Of a stretch of DNA of 58,929 bases, positions 17,866 to 25,618 are shown piece after piece (position 1 is the stretch's first letter; the number at the start of each line of letters is the position of its first letter). This stretch comes from Elioraea sp. (GTDB taxonomy: Bacteria > Pseudomonadota > Alphaproteobacteria > Acetobacterales > Acetobacteraceae). Where the stretch lies: NCBI RefSeq assembly GCF_022842375.1, contig NZ_JALHPR010000028.1, positions 1 to 58,929 on the forward strand, in the 5' to 3' direction. Below the pieces are notes generated by a model, which was given only the letters and a program-made list of their open reading frames with translations, did not search any database and was not told the origin of the DNA. The position numbers were made by a program, and so were the translations under genes.

Positions 17866-19398
17866 ATGAACATGCTGGGTGGGCGCGCGACCGTTGTGGC
17901 CCCCGATGGCGCCCTGCCGGCCACGGCCGCAGGTCCCGTCGCGTGGGCGCCTGCCGTCGTGGCGCTCGTCGCCGCCCTGGCCGTCTGGGCGGCCCTCTTC
18001 TCCACCGAGATCGCCGCTGCCGTCACCGTCTGGAACACGTCAACGGCCTACAACCATTGTTGGCTGATCGCGCCGATCGCCACATGGCTGTTCTGGCAGC
18101 GGCGTGAGCGGCTGGCGCTGCTCGCACCCATCCCCGCCCCTGTCTTCGCGCTGCTTGCCATCCCCGGCACGCTCATCTGGTTCGCGGCGGAGCGTCTCGG
18201 CATCATGGAGGGGCGGCAGCTGGCCGCCTTCGGCCTGGCGCAGGTGATCGTGCTCACGGTGCTCGGCTGGCGGTTCGCGCTCGCGTTCGCGGGGCCGCTC
18301 GCCTACCTGATTTTTCTCGTGCCGTTCGGTGGCTTCGCCGTCCTGCCGCTGCAGCACATCACTGCCTGGATGATCGACTGGGGCCTCGATGTCCTGGGCA
18401 TCACCCACTATGTCGACGGGCTGATGATCGAGACGCCGGCCGGCCTGTTCCATGTGGCCGAGGCCTGCGCTGGCCTGCGCTTCATCATCGCCGCCCTTGC
18501 CTTCGGCGCGCTCTACGCGCTCGTGATCTTCCGCAGCCCGTGGCGGCGGCTGATCGTCATGGCGCTGGCGCTCGCCGTTCCCGTTCTCGCCAACGGGATC
18601 AGGGCCGGCGGCATCATCGTGCTCGCCGAATATCTCGGCAGCGCCGAGGCGGCCGCGGCCGACCATGTCATCTACGGCTGGGGCTTCTTCTCGGCGATCA
18701 TCCTGCTGCTGATCCTCGCCGGCCTGCCGTTCCGCGAGGACGCCGCCCCGCCCGCCGCGCCGCTCTTCCCGGCACCCCCCGGCCCTCCCGCGCGACCGAT
18801 GGCACTGGCCGGTGCCGCCGCGCTCGCGGCCGGGCTTGGCGGGGCAGGGCCAGCGGCGGCGATGACGCTCGCCTACCAGGGCGGCGCGCCGGTCGAAACC
18901 ACGCTCCGCCTCGCGGCACCCGACGGATGCGCAGTGGTCGAGGGCGGGCTCGACTGCCAGGGCCTTCGGGTCCGGGCGACGATGCTGGTGTTCTCGCCAC
19001 GGGCGAACTGGAGCGAGGTCAGCGCCGCGCGCTGGCGGCTCGGCCGCGGCGGGTCGGATACCGAGCTCACCTTCACCGTGCCGATCGGTCCTGCGGGAAC
19101 CGGCGGGGGCGGGCTCTGGCGGGCGCGGCAGGCCGATGACGGCGACGGGCTGTCCGCCACGGCCTCGTGGCTCGGCGGCAGGGCGGTGGGCGACGGGCTC
19201 GGCAGCAGGGCGGCGCAGGCCCGCAACAGCCTGGCCGGCGGCGCCGGTGCGCCCGTGCTGGTGGTGGTGAGGGCGGTTCCGACGGAGCGCGCGCAGCCCC
19301 TCGGCGGCGCGCGCGAGCGGCAGGTGTTCCAGGCGGTCCTGGCAGCCCAGGGGGCCGGGCTGGCGGCAGAGGCCGCGGCGCGGTCGCAGGGGAATTGA
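17866..19398 (+). CDS. xrtA: Exosortase A with long C-terminal extension
   Basis: The membrane transpeptidase-like enzyme that recognises and cleaves PEP-CTERM tails. Starting from the ATG at 17866 it is 510 residues. About eight membrane helices span residues 20-300. The catalytic triad is visible as AEACAGLR (Cys201), ANGIRAGG (Arg246) and DHVIYGWGFF (His267). Beyond residue 300 there is a Pro/Ala linker, one more hydrophobic segment and about 170 residues of soluble sequence. XrtA homologues often have an EpsI-like domain here, but this extension resembles EpsI only vaguely and its identity is open. An upstream start (17755) is possible but adds residues without membrane character. Confidence 0.93.
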   Translation: MNMLGGRATVVAPDGALPATAAGPVAWAPAVVALVAALAVWAALFSTEIAAAVTVWNTSTAYNHCWLIAPIATWLFWQRRERLALLAPIPAPVFALLAIPGTLIWFAAERLGIMEGRQLAAFGLAQVIVLTVLGWRFALAFAGPLAYLIFLVPFGGFAVLPLQHITAWMIDWGLDVLGITHYVDGLMIETPAGLFHVAEACAGLRFIIAALAFGALYALVIFRSPWRRLIVMALALAVPVLANGIRAGGIIVLAEYLGSAEAAAADHVIYGWGFFSAIILLLILAGLPFREDAAPPAAPLFPAPPGPPARPMALAGAAALAAGLGGAGPAAAMTLAYQGGAPVETTLRLAAPDGCAVVEGGLDCQGLRVRATMLVFSPRANWSEVSAARWRLGRGGSDTELTFTVPIGPAGTGGGGLWRARQADDGDGLSATASWLGGRAVGDGLGSRAAQARNSLAGGAGAPVLVVVRAVPTERAQPLGGARERQVFQAVLAAQGAGLAAEAAARSQGN

Positions 19399-19410
19399 CC
19401 CCGGGCAATG

Positions 19411-19504
19411 AGTCGGAATTCTTGACAGCTGCGCGGCCGTCAACGTTTGCTCACTCGCAAGGCATTGGTTAACAGAGATTTTCGAGTCTGGCACGCGATG
19501 TGCT
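19411..19504 (+). promoter_or_regulatory. Sigma-54 promoter and upstream motif for cargo gene 19551
   Basis: Motif AGTCGGAATTCTTGACA at 19411-19427, then 61 bp, then the -24/-12 element TGGCACGCGATGTGCT at 19489-19504. Between them at 19452-19467 lies CACTCGCAAGGCATTG, which recurs at the same offset before the next gene. The sigma-54 element is 46 bp before the ATG. The motif starts 12 bp after the xrtA stop, with no terminator seen between. Confidence 0.88.
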
Positions 19505-19550
19505 TTCACGCTGAAGCACAACGCATTTGCCCTTATTCAGGAGCTATCTT

Positions 19551-20327
19551 ATGAAGAACCTACTGCTTTCCTGTGCGACATTCGCTGCTCTCTCGTTCGG
19601 TGCGATGGGTGCCGCACACGCCGCCCTGACGCTGAACCTCACGGGCACGGCCGGCATCATCCCCGGCGCCGAAATCACCAACGACGCGCTGCAGCCGCTC
19701 GGCTTCAACAACCCGCTCGGTGGCTTCTACGGCGCGCAGGTCTACACCTCCGCCGCCGGCACCGTGACGTTCCAGCTGCTCGGCTGGGAAGCCGGTGCGA
19801 TCAACCGCATCATTTCCGGTGCCAACGTCCGCGGGTCGCTCGGCGATACGAACGGCTGGCAGACCCCGGTTGGTGCCAATGCGACCACGTTCAACGTCGC
19901 GGTCGGCGCTGGCAACAATCTGCTCCCGTTCTCGTTCAGCACGACGTTTGCTCCGGCAGCAACGGTTGCCAACGGCGCCAATCCGCTCGAGAGCGATCCG
20001 CCGACGGGCAACAACCTGCCGGTCGTGAACTTCTTCTCCACGTTCGGCCAGCCTGACGGCGCTCCCCTCCCGGCCGGCAACCCGGGTGAGACGGCGCGGT
20101 CCGGCAACGTCCTGTACCTCTTCTTCGACGATCGTGGGTCGAGGCGCGATGACCCGACCCGGGGCGGGAACAGGACCATCACGGACGATGACAACCACGA
20201 CGACCTGGTGGTGAAGCTCACCTTCACGCCGACCGCCGTTCCCGAGCCCGCCACGCTCGCCCTGCTCGGCGCTGGCCTGCTCGGCCTCGGCTTCGCGGCG
20301 CGCCGCCGCCGCAACAAGACGGCCTGA
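19551..20327 (+). CDS. PEP-CTERM cargo protein, first of a tandem paralogue set
   Basis: A 258-residue exported protein; the ATG at 19551 follows a CAGGAG ribosome site and starts the signal peptide (MKNLLLSCATFAALSFG, cut near AHA). The body shares features with the next two genes: a Gly/Asn-rich first half, an NFFSTF segment and an acidic DDDNHDDLVVK stretch near the end that looks like a calcium-binding loop. The sorting signal is VPEPATLALLGAGLLGLGF followed by AARRRRNKTA. Body function is unknown; such proteins are typically surface or matrix components once processed by XrtA. Confidence 0.93.
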   Translation: MKNLLLSCATFAALSFGAMGAAHAALTLNLTGTAGIIPGAEITNDALQPLGFNNPLGGFYGAQVYTSAAGTVTFQLLGWEAGAINRIISGANVRGSLGDTNGWQTPVGANATTFNVAVGAGNNLLPFSFSTTFAPAATVANGANPLESDPPTGNNLPVVNFFSTFGQPDGAPLPAGNPGETARSGNVLYLFFDDRGSRRDDPTRGGNRTITDDDNHDDLVVKLTFTPTAVPEPATLALLGAGLLGLGFAARRRRNKTA

Positions 20328-20355
20328 TCTTCCGCACATCGCGGGGCTTCCGCAG

Positions 20356-20384
20356 GGGCGGCGCTGGCAACAGCGCCGCCCTTT
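20356..20384 (+). terminator. Rho-independent-like terminator after cargo gene 19551
   Basis: Perfect 11-bp stem GGGCGGCGCTG/CAGCGCCGCCC with a GCAA loop, followed by TTT. The same hairpin recurs downstream of the next gene. Confidence 0.8.
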
Positions 20385-20422
20385 GCGCGTCCAGGTAGCA
20401 TCCGGCCATCCACGACCGGCCT

Positions 20423-20561
20423 TGTCGGATTTCTTGACGCGCTTGGGGTGATTGACCGAGCGCAGACTGTCGGAATTCCTTACGGACAGGCGGGCGCCGC
20501 AGGACGCCCACTCGCAAGGCACTGATCCAGAACAGGCTTCCGATCTGGCACGCAGAGTGCA
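20423..20561 (+). promoter_or_regulatory. Sigma-54 promoter with two upstream motifs for cargo gene 20605
   Basis: Two motif copies lie upstream: TGTCGGATTTCTTGACG at 20423-20439 and TGTCGGAATTCCTTACG at 20468-20484. The -24/-12 element TGGCACGCAGAGTGCA is at 20546-20561, again 61 bp after the nearer copy. CACTCGCAAGGCACTG at 20509-20524 sits at the same offset as its counterpart at 19452. Confidence 0.88.
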
Positions 20562-20604
20562 CTACCATCGTCGGCGGGGGCCAACTTGGCTTGGAGGCTC
20601 GACG

Positions 20605-21369
20605 ATGAAAAGGACGCTTCTCGCAGGCGTTGCTGCCCTTGCATTCTCAGCCGGCGCAGCAGAGGCGGCGCTGCTCTCGCTTGGCAGCGGCACAAACGGC
20701 GCACCGGTCGCTGGCCAGATCCCATCTCCCGGCCCGACAGAGGGTCCCAATACGAACCAGCTTCTGCCGCTGTTCGGCCTTCCGGCCGCCGGGCCTGGCT
20801 ATGGCTGGTACGGCGCGACCATCGTCGGCACCGCGGGTGCGACGTACCTCTATGAGCTGTTCGGCGCCGAGGCGAGCAACAAGAACCAGCTCAAGCAGGG
20901 CTTCAATACATTCACTGGCACCGGCGATACCGGCAGCGCGCTTGACGGTGTCAATCGTGCGACCAGCCTGGCCGCGCCGCTTGCATCCTTCACGAGCAAC
21001 AGCCTGGCCTTCAAGTTCGTCATCAACGGCGGGAATGGCGGCACCTACGAAGTCCGCAACAATGCCGATCCGCTCGTTCCGGGTGTTGGTGGCGGCAACC
21101 CCGACGATACCGCAGTGAACGCGCAGAATTTCTTCGCGACCTTCGACATCACTGACAATCGCGCCGCCGGGTCGCGGCAGCAGACCGGCGATGTGGTCTA
21201 TCTCTGGCTCGATGACGGCAACCAGACCGACGATAACCACGATGACTTGGTGGTCCGCATCACCGCCAGCGTCGCTCCTGTCCCCGAGCCCGCCACGCTC
21301 GGCCTGCTCGGCGCTGGCCTGCTCGGCCTCGGCTTCGCGGCGCGCCGCCGCCGCAACAAGGCAGCCTGA
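20605..21369 (+). CDS. PEP-CTERM cargo protein, second paralogue
   Basis: A 254-residue exported protein, preceded by TTGGAGG and starting with the signal peptide MKRTLLAGVAALAFSAGAAEA. The mature part has LPLFGLPAAG and YGAT motifs, FGAEASNKNQ, NFFATFD and the acidic loop DDNHDDLVVRI, all shared with gene 21640, so the two are clear paralogues; gene 19551 is more distant. It ends with VPEPATLGLLGAGLLGLGF and the basic tail ARRRRNKAA. Its last 80 coding bases and the 3' terminator are almost identical in DNA to those of gene 19551. Confidence 0.93.
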   Translation: MKRTLLAGVAALAFSAGAAEAALLSLGSGTNGAPVAGQIPSPGPTEGPNTNQLLPLFGLPAAGPGYGWYGATIVGTAGATYLYELFGAEASNKNQLKQGFNTFTGTGDTGSALDGVNRATSLAAPLASFTSNSLAFKFVINGGNGGTYEVRNNADPLVPGVGGGNPDDTAVNAQNFFATFDITDNRAAGSRQQTGDVVYLWLDDGNQTDDNHDDLVVRITASVAPVPEPATLGLLGAGLLGLGFAARRRRNKAA

Positions 21370-21397
21370 TCTTCCGCACATCGCGGGGCTTCCGCAG

Positions 21398-21425
21398 GGG
21401 CGGCGCTGGCAACAGCGCCGCCCTT
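21398..21425 (+). terminator. Terminator hairpin after cargo gene 20605
   Basis: The same 11-bp stem and GCAA loop as at 20356, followed by only TT. The downstream flank is also near-identical, which indicates duplication of the whole 3' end. Confidence 0.72.
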
Positions 21426-21453
21426 GGCACACCAGGCCCGATCATCAGGGGGG

Positions 21454-21600
21454 TGTCGGAATTCCTGGCAGGGCGGGCACGACGATCAGATGAACTCACT
21501 GCAATCTGTCGGCAATCTTTACGTAAGGCGGATCGTCATCCGGATCCGGCCCGCAAGGCGCTGGCGAGCAACGCTGTCCTACGCTGGCATGCAGCATGCA
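21454..21600 (+). promoter_or_regulatory. Sigma-54 promoter with two upstream motifs for cargo gene 21640
   Basis: Motif copies TGTCGGAATTCCTGGCA (21454-21470) and TGTCGGCAATCTTTACG (21507-21523). The -24/-12 element TGGCATGCAGCATGCA is at 21585-21600, 61 bp after the nearer copy. CGCAAGGC at 21552-21559 keeps the same 25-bp distance to -24 as in gene 19551. Confidence 0.86.
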
Positions 21601-21639
21601 TCACCGCTGGCGGAGGGGAACTCTTGGCCAGGAGTTCCA

Positions 21640-22362
21640 ATGATGAAGAAGGCTCTACTGACCGGTTTTGCTGTCTTTGCCGTGTCCGCGGGCGCTGTCA
21701 TGGCCGCGCCGATCACGATCGGCCCTGGGCCGGCCGCGGGAACGCCAACCGCGGGCATCATCCCGTCCAACCTGCCCGCTGGCGGCACCAACGAGTTCCT
21801 GCCGCTGTTCGGCATCCCGGCGACGGGCAACGGCCACGGCTATTTCGGCAGCACGATCTCCGGCCTCGCCGGCGACTACCGGATCGACTACTACGGCGCC
21901 GAAGCCAGCAACCTCAACCAGTTCGCCGCACCGGGCGGAACGGTCCTGTTCTCGCACGGAGGTGGCACCACCATCGCCCCGAGCCTCGCCGCGCCGCTTC
22001 AAACCGCGGTGGTGACGTTCGGTGCCGGCACGCTCGACTTCCGCTTCCTGATCAACAGCATCGCGGCTGACGCGGTGATCAACGGCGCCAACCCGGACAA
22101 CCTGATCGGTCCGCCGAACTCGGGGCCGAACTTCTTCGCGACGTTCGATCCGTCGGATGCCGCCGGCAATGGCGGGCTGACCGGCAACAGCGTCTACGTG
22201 TTCCTCGACGATGCCAACAACGTCGATGACAACCACGACGACATGCTGGTGAGGATCACCTACATCGAGACGGCCGTTCCCGAGCCCGCCACGCTCGGCC
22301 TGCTCGGTGCCGGGCTGCTCGGGCTCGGCCTGGCCGCACGCCGCCGCAACAGGGCCGCCTGA
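21640..22362 (+). CDS. PEP-CTERM cargo protein, third paralogue
   Basis: A 240-residue exported protein; two adjacent ATGs (21640 and 21643) follow a CAGGAG ribosome site. The signal peptide is MMKKALLTGFAVFAVSAGAVMA. The body parallels gene 20605: LPLFGIPATG, YYGAEASNLNQF, NFFATFDPSD and VDDNHDDMLVRI. The sorting signal VPEPATLGLLGAGLLGLGL is followed by AARRRNRAA. The conserved acidic loop in all three paralogues suggests a shared fold, perhaps metal-binding (inference). Confidence 0.93.
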   Translation: MMKKALLTGFAVFAVSAGAVMAAPITIGPGPAAGTPTAGIIPSNLPAGGTNEFLPLFGIPATGNGHGYFGSTISGLAGDYRIDYYGAEASNLNQFAAPGGTVLFSHGGGTTIAPSLAAPLQTAVVTFGAGTLDFRFLINSIAADAVINGANPDNLIGPPNSGPNFFATFDPSDAAGNGGLTGNSVYVFLDDANNVDDNHDDMLVRITYIETAVPEPATLGLLGAGLLGLGLAARRRNRAA

Positions 22363-22397
22363 TCGACGTCATGTGACTGTCGCGGGACTTCAGCAGG

Positions 22398-22424
22398 GGC
22401 GGCGCTGGCAACGGCGCCGCCTTT
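22398..22424 (+). terminator. Terminator hairpin after cargo gene 21640
   Basis: Stem GGCGGCGC/GCGCCGCC with an 8-base loop, then TTT. It is a diverged copy of the hairpins at 20356 and 21398. Confidence 0.75.
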
Positions 22425-22463
22425 CGCACGTCTGGGGTGTGTCATCTCCCCGTTGATCGCGCA

Positions 22464-22548
22464 TGTCGGGTTCCTTGACAGGGTGCCGGCGCGCCTGCGA
22501 CCACCCCTAAGCGAATCAACACTTTATGCGTGTGGCATTCGTCTTGCA
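22464..22548 (+). promoter_or_regulatory. Sigma-54 promoter and upstream motif for cargo gene 22592
   Basis: Motif TGTCGGGTTCCTTGACA at 22464-22480; -24/-12 element TGGCATTCGTCTTGCA at 22533-22548 with a perfect TTGCA. The gap is 52 bp, about one helical turn shorter than the 61 bp seen at the three preceding genes. Confidence 0.88.
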
Positions 22549-22591
22549 AAACACATATCAGATCGATTTTTCATACAAAGGTACGAAGAAC

Positions 22592-23296
22592 ATGAACGCC
22601 ATCCGCCTCACGGTCACCGCTGCTGCCCTCGCCGGCGCTCTCGTGTCGACAGCCGTAGAGGCAAGCCCGATCGTCCATGACAGCATCGCCGATTTCACCA
22701 CCATCCAGAACGTGCAGGGCGGCGCCACGGGAAACAGTGCCGCGGTGAACACCACCGTCGCCGCCATCCGCCCTGACCGCGTGGCCATCGCCAACATGTT
22801 CGACGGCAACGCGAACACGATGTACTCGATGGGCTTCGGCGGCACGCTGAACCTGTTGATCGCGCCGACGACCAACACCATCACGAGCGGCTCGGTGATC
22901 GAGCTCACAACCGGCGGCGTCGACCATCGCGAAGCGGCGCAGATCTACCTTGGTACCGACCTGGGCGGCTGGCAGCTGATCGGCACGGTGCTCAACGCAG
23001 CCGCCTCGGGCAGCGCAAGCGGCATCGGGTCGGTGATCAACGTCGCCAACCCCTTCGCCTCGCTGTCCTTCGTCACCACCGCCAACGGCCAGAGCAGCTT
23101 CGTGCTGACGGTGACGGACGGCGCGTTCAACACGCTCCGCCTGGTCGACGCCTCGACGCCGACGGGCCGCGAGCAGGACGGGTTCGACATCGCCGAGCTC
23201 CGCGTCACCTCGGTTCCCGAGCCCGCGACGCTCGCGCTGCTCGGCGCCGGCCTGCTCGGCCTCGGCTTCGCCGCGCGCCGCCGCAAGGCGGCCTGA
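22592..23296 (+). CDS. PEP-CTERM cargo protein, unrelated body
   Basis: A 234-residue exported protein starting MNAIRLTVTAAALAGALVSTAVEA. The body is unlike the three preceding paralogues: a Thr/Asn/Val-rich predicted beta-sandwich with SVIELTTGG, YLGTDLGGWQLIG and a C-terminal GREQDGFDIAELRV, which suggests a carbohydrate-binding jelly-roll of the discoidin type (weak inference). The sorting signal is VPEPATLALLGAGLLGLGF followed by AARRRKAA. It has its own motif and sigma-54 promoter. Confidence 0.92.
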   Translation: MNAIRLTVTAAALAGALVSTAVEASPIVHDSIADFTTIQNVQGGATGNSAAVNTTVAAIRPDRVAIANMFDGNANTMYSMGFGGTLNLLIAPTTNTITSGSVIELTTGGVDHREAAQIYLGTDLGGWQLIGTVLNAAASGSASGIGSVINVANPFASLSFVTTANGQSSFVLTVTDGAFNTLRLVDASTPTGREQDGFDIAELRVTSVPEPATLALLGAGLLGLGFAARRRKAA

Positions 23297-23310
23297 GCCT
23301 GGCGACACAC

Positions 23311-23327
23311 TGTCGGATTTCTTGACA
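23311..23327 (+). promoter_or_regulatory. Orphan copy of the 17-bp PEP-CTERM motif
   Basis: TGTCGGATTTCTTGACA lies between the stop of cargo gene 22592 and its terminator. No -24/-12 element or plus-strand gene follows; the next gene is on the other strand. It is probably a leftover from duplication or loss of a further cargo gene. Confidence 0.75.
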
Positions 23328-23336
23328 GCGTACTGA

Positions 23337-23370
23337 AAGGGGCGGTGCCGGCGACGGCACCGCCCCTTCT
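23337..23370 (+). terminator. Terminator after the cargo gene array
   Basis: Perfect 13-bp stem AAGGGGCGGTGCC/GGCACCGCCCCTT with a 6-base loop. The symmetric A and T ends mean it could also stop transcription arriving from the minus strand. Confidence 0.82.
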
Positions 23371-23407
23371 CGTCGTGCCTTGACCGGCAACCCCAGTTGG
23401 CCCGACC

Positions 23408-23457
23408 TCAGCCTGGGCCTTTGACTTCAGCCTGGGCCTTTCACCTCAACCTGGGCC
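23408..23457. repeat. 19-bp tandem repeat over the glycosyltransferase stop codon
   Basis: Two full copies (TCAGCCTGGGCCTTTGACT and one variant) and a 12-base partial copy. The partial copy contains the last codons and TGA of the minus-strand glycosyltransferase, so the repeats are duplications of its 3' end, each carrying an in-phase stop. Confidence 0.8.
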
Positions 23458-24570
23458 GTCGAACAGCGCCGCGTAGGCTTCGAACATCGCCTCCTGGTCG
23501 AACTCGCGCTCGGCCTTGGCCCGGTTCGCGGCGCCGAGCCCGGCACGCAGCGCCGCATCAGCCAGCAGCGTCCGCAGCGCGGCAGCGAGTGCTGCGTCAT
23601 CGCGCGGCGTGAGGAACCGCCCCTGCGCCTCGGGCAGCATCGCGCGCACGTCGCCCACGTCTGTCGCTGCAACCGACCGCGCGCTCGCCATCGCCTCGAG
23701 AACGGAGAACGGCATCTGCTCGGTGTCGGAGGACAGCGCGACGACATCGAAGCACCGGTAGGCCGGCGCCGGATCGGGCAGGTGGCCGAGGAAGCGCGTG
23801 CGGTCCATCAGCCCGAGCCGGTCCGCGAGCGCCGCGAGTCCTGCCTGTTCCGGCCCGTCGCCGGCGATCGCGAGGCGGAAGGCGATGCCCTCGTCGCGCA
23901 ATATCGCAGAGGCCCGGAGCAGGCGGTCGAGCCGCTTCTCCGGCCGCAGCCGCGCGACCGTGCCGATCACCGGCCCGGATCCCGGAAGGTCCAGCGCGGC
24001 GGCGGCCCCGGCCGGGTTGAAGGCCGCGAGGTCAAGCCCGTTGGGGATGTAGTGCAGCCGCTTCCCGGGCAGCCGCCAGAGGTCGCGCGCCGCGGCAAGC
24101 AGGGTGCGCGAGGGAAGCACGACAGGGCTTGAACGCAGCACGAGGCGGCGCGCGAGAACGCGGCGCAGCTTCTGCCCCTCCGCCTCGTCGGGACCGAACC
24201 CGTCCTCGGTGTGGAGGTGGCGCAGCCCCGGGAGGGTGCGCGCGACCGCTGCCCATTCGATGCTGCCCCAGTTGCTGGTCACGAGCAGCGCGGGCCTGAG
24301 ACCGGCGAGAACGTTGCGGATCCTGAGCAGCCTGAGCGCCCCCTCGCCGAACCTGACGGGCGAGGGCAGCAGCGAGAGCGGCACGGTGGGCGCGATCCGG
24401 CTGGATGCGTCCGTCACGCCGTCGAGGGCGATGACGGCATGGCGCCAGCGCGGCCCGTACCGGTTCGCGATGGCACAGAACCGCGCCTGCGCCCCGCCGA
24501 GGCCGAAGCCGGGAAAGACGTGCAGCACCAGCTTCGCGCCGCCGCGCTCCGGGTAGCGTGTTTCGCTCAA
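23446..24570 (-). CDS. Glycosyltransferase, GT4 family
   Basis: A 374-residue GT-B glycosyltransferase. The N-terminal acceptor half has VLHVFPGFGLGGAQARF, the Gly-rich loop typical of GT4. The C-terminal donor half has VIGTVARLRPEKRLDRLL, AGDGPEQAGL, FLGHLPDPAPAYRCFDVVALSS and EQMPFSVLEAMASARSVAATDVG, containing the conserved E-x7-E element. It overlaps the upstream methyltransferase gene by 4 bp. Position beside the XrtA cargo array suggests a role in EPS assembly; the sugar transferred cannot be deduced. Confidence 0.9.
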   Translation of the reverse strand: MSETRYPERGGAKLVLHVFPGFGLGGAQARFCAIANRYGPRWRHAVIALDGVTDASSRIAPTVPLSLLPSPVRFGEGALRLLRIRNVLAGLRPALLVTSNWGSIEWAAVARTLPGLRHLHTEDGFGPDEAEGQKLRRVLARRLVLRSSPVVLPSRTLLAAARDLWRLPGKRLHYIPNGLDLAAFNPAGAAAALDLPGSGPVIGTVARLRPEKRLDRLLRASAILRDEGIAFRLAIAGDGPEQAGLAALADRLGLMDRTRFLGHLPDPAPAYRCFDVVALSSDTEQMPFSVLEAMASARSVAATDVGDVRAMLPEAQGRFLTPRDDAALAAALRTLLADAALRAGLGAANRAKAEREFDQEAMFEAYAALFDGPG

Positions 24571-25466
24571 GTTGCCTCACGGGTCCGCTTGACGACCACG
24601 AACAGCGAGGTCAAGACCGCTAGATCGTCATAGGAATAATCGCGGAACCGCGCTGCTAGCGGCAAGCGCTGCAGATCGCTGACACAGATTGGATCCGGCG
24701 TTCCATCAGCGAGCATCGCATCGAAGCCGGCCTTAGCGAGAAGCACGAGATAGTCATTGTGCCGGAGGCGGTTCTGAAAAGCCTGCGTATTGATCTGGGC
24801 CAGACGCCAGACGATTGCATCATCGTCGTAGCGCAGGAAATCCACGCGGGACAGTGAACGGTCCTTGTGCTGCCAGTGATCGGAATTGTCGACGATGTGA
24901 CACATCGCTCCTTCGTCGCGGAGGATGCGGTGGAAGTCGCGAAGGAAAAGGCTGAGATCCCGTTCAGGCACATGTTCGAACGTCGCGCGCGAGATGATAA
25001 GATCGACCGATGCGGCTGCCTCTGCTGCCGTATCCCACGGCACGCGGTACTCCGGGGCAAAGCTGTCGAGCCGCATGCGCAGGGTTTCCCTCGGCTGCTC
25101 TAGTACCACCGCGATCTCGTCGAGCCTTGCGGTGATGCGCCCTCGTGCGATCTCCAACGTGCGATCATCCATCAGCCGCTCGACATCGGTCAGGACCAGT
25201 CGGTCAGCGCCGGCCATGTGGAACAGCATCGGGATCAGTGGAAGCCAGCCGGAGCCAAATTCGAGCACGGAGCTGCCGGCGATCGGCACACCCGCTTGCC
25301 GGAGCGCTGCCACCTGCTCGAGGCCCTGGGTGATGCAGAGAGCGGAGTTGCCAGGATCGTCGGCGTATGGCCGAAGCCGACGCTTGAGCCGCCGAAGCTC
25401 CGGCTGGAACGGAAGGAGGCCCCTGAGGACCATGTTCGCCAGATGGGTCGGTTTCATGCGCGCCAC
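24567..25466 (-). CDS. SAM-dependent methyltransferase (class I)
   Basis: A 299-residue protein with a Rossmann-type SAM-binding core: VLEFGSGWLPLIP (motif I, about 64-76), LVLTDVE (motif II) and VDLIISRATFEHVPERD (motif IV/post-IV). A GTG at 25466 is taken because AGGA lies about 5 bp before it; an ATG three codons later is equally possible. Coupling to the glycosyltransferase suggests methylation of a sugar in the EPS or a glycolipid (inference). Local GC is a little lower than in neighbours, hinting at later acquisition. Confidence 0.82.
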   Translation of the reverse strand: MARMKPTHLANMVLRGLLPFQPELRRLKRRLRPYADDPGNSALCITQGLEQVAALRQAGVPIAGSSVLEFGSGWLPLIPMLFHMAGADRLVLTDVERLMDDRTLEIARGRITARLDEIAVVLEQPRETLRMRLDSFAPEYRVPWDTAAEAAASVDLIISRATFEHVPERDLSLFLRDFHRILRDEGAMCHIVDNSDHWQHKDRSLSRVDFLRYDDDAIVWRLAQINTQAFQNRLRHNDYLVLLAKAGFDAMLADGTPDPICVSDLQRLPLAARFRDYSYDDLAVLTSLFVVVKRTREAT

Positions 25467-25618
25467 TCAATCCTGCCAGAGGGTTCGTCCAATGCCAGCG
25501 CCCGGGTACAGCGACCCTCATCGCGTCCGGCGAGACCGGATCGAAGAGCCGCGCTGCCTCGCCGTTTTCCAAAACCTCGTGCCCTTCCGGTCTGCGCGGC
25601 GACCAATCCATCATTAGG

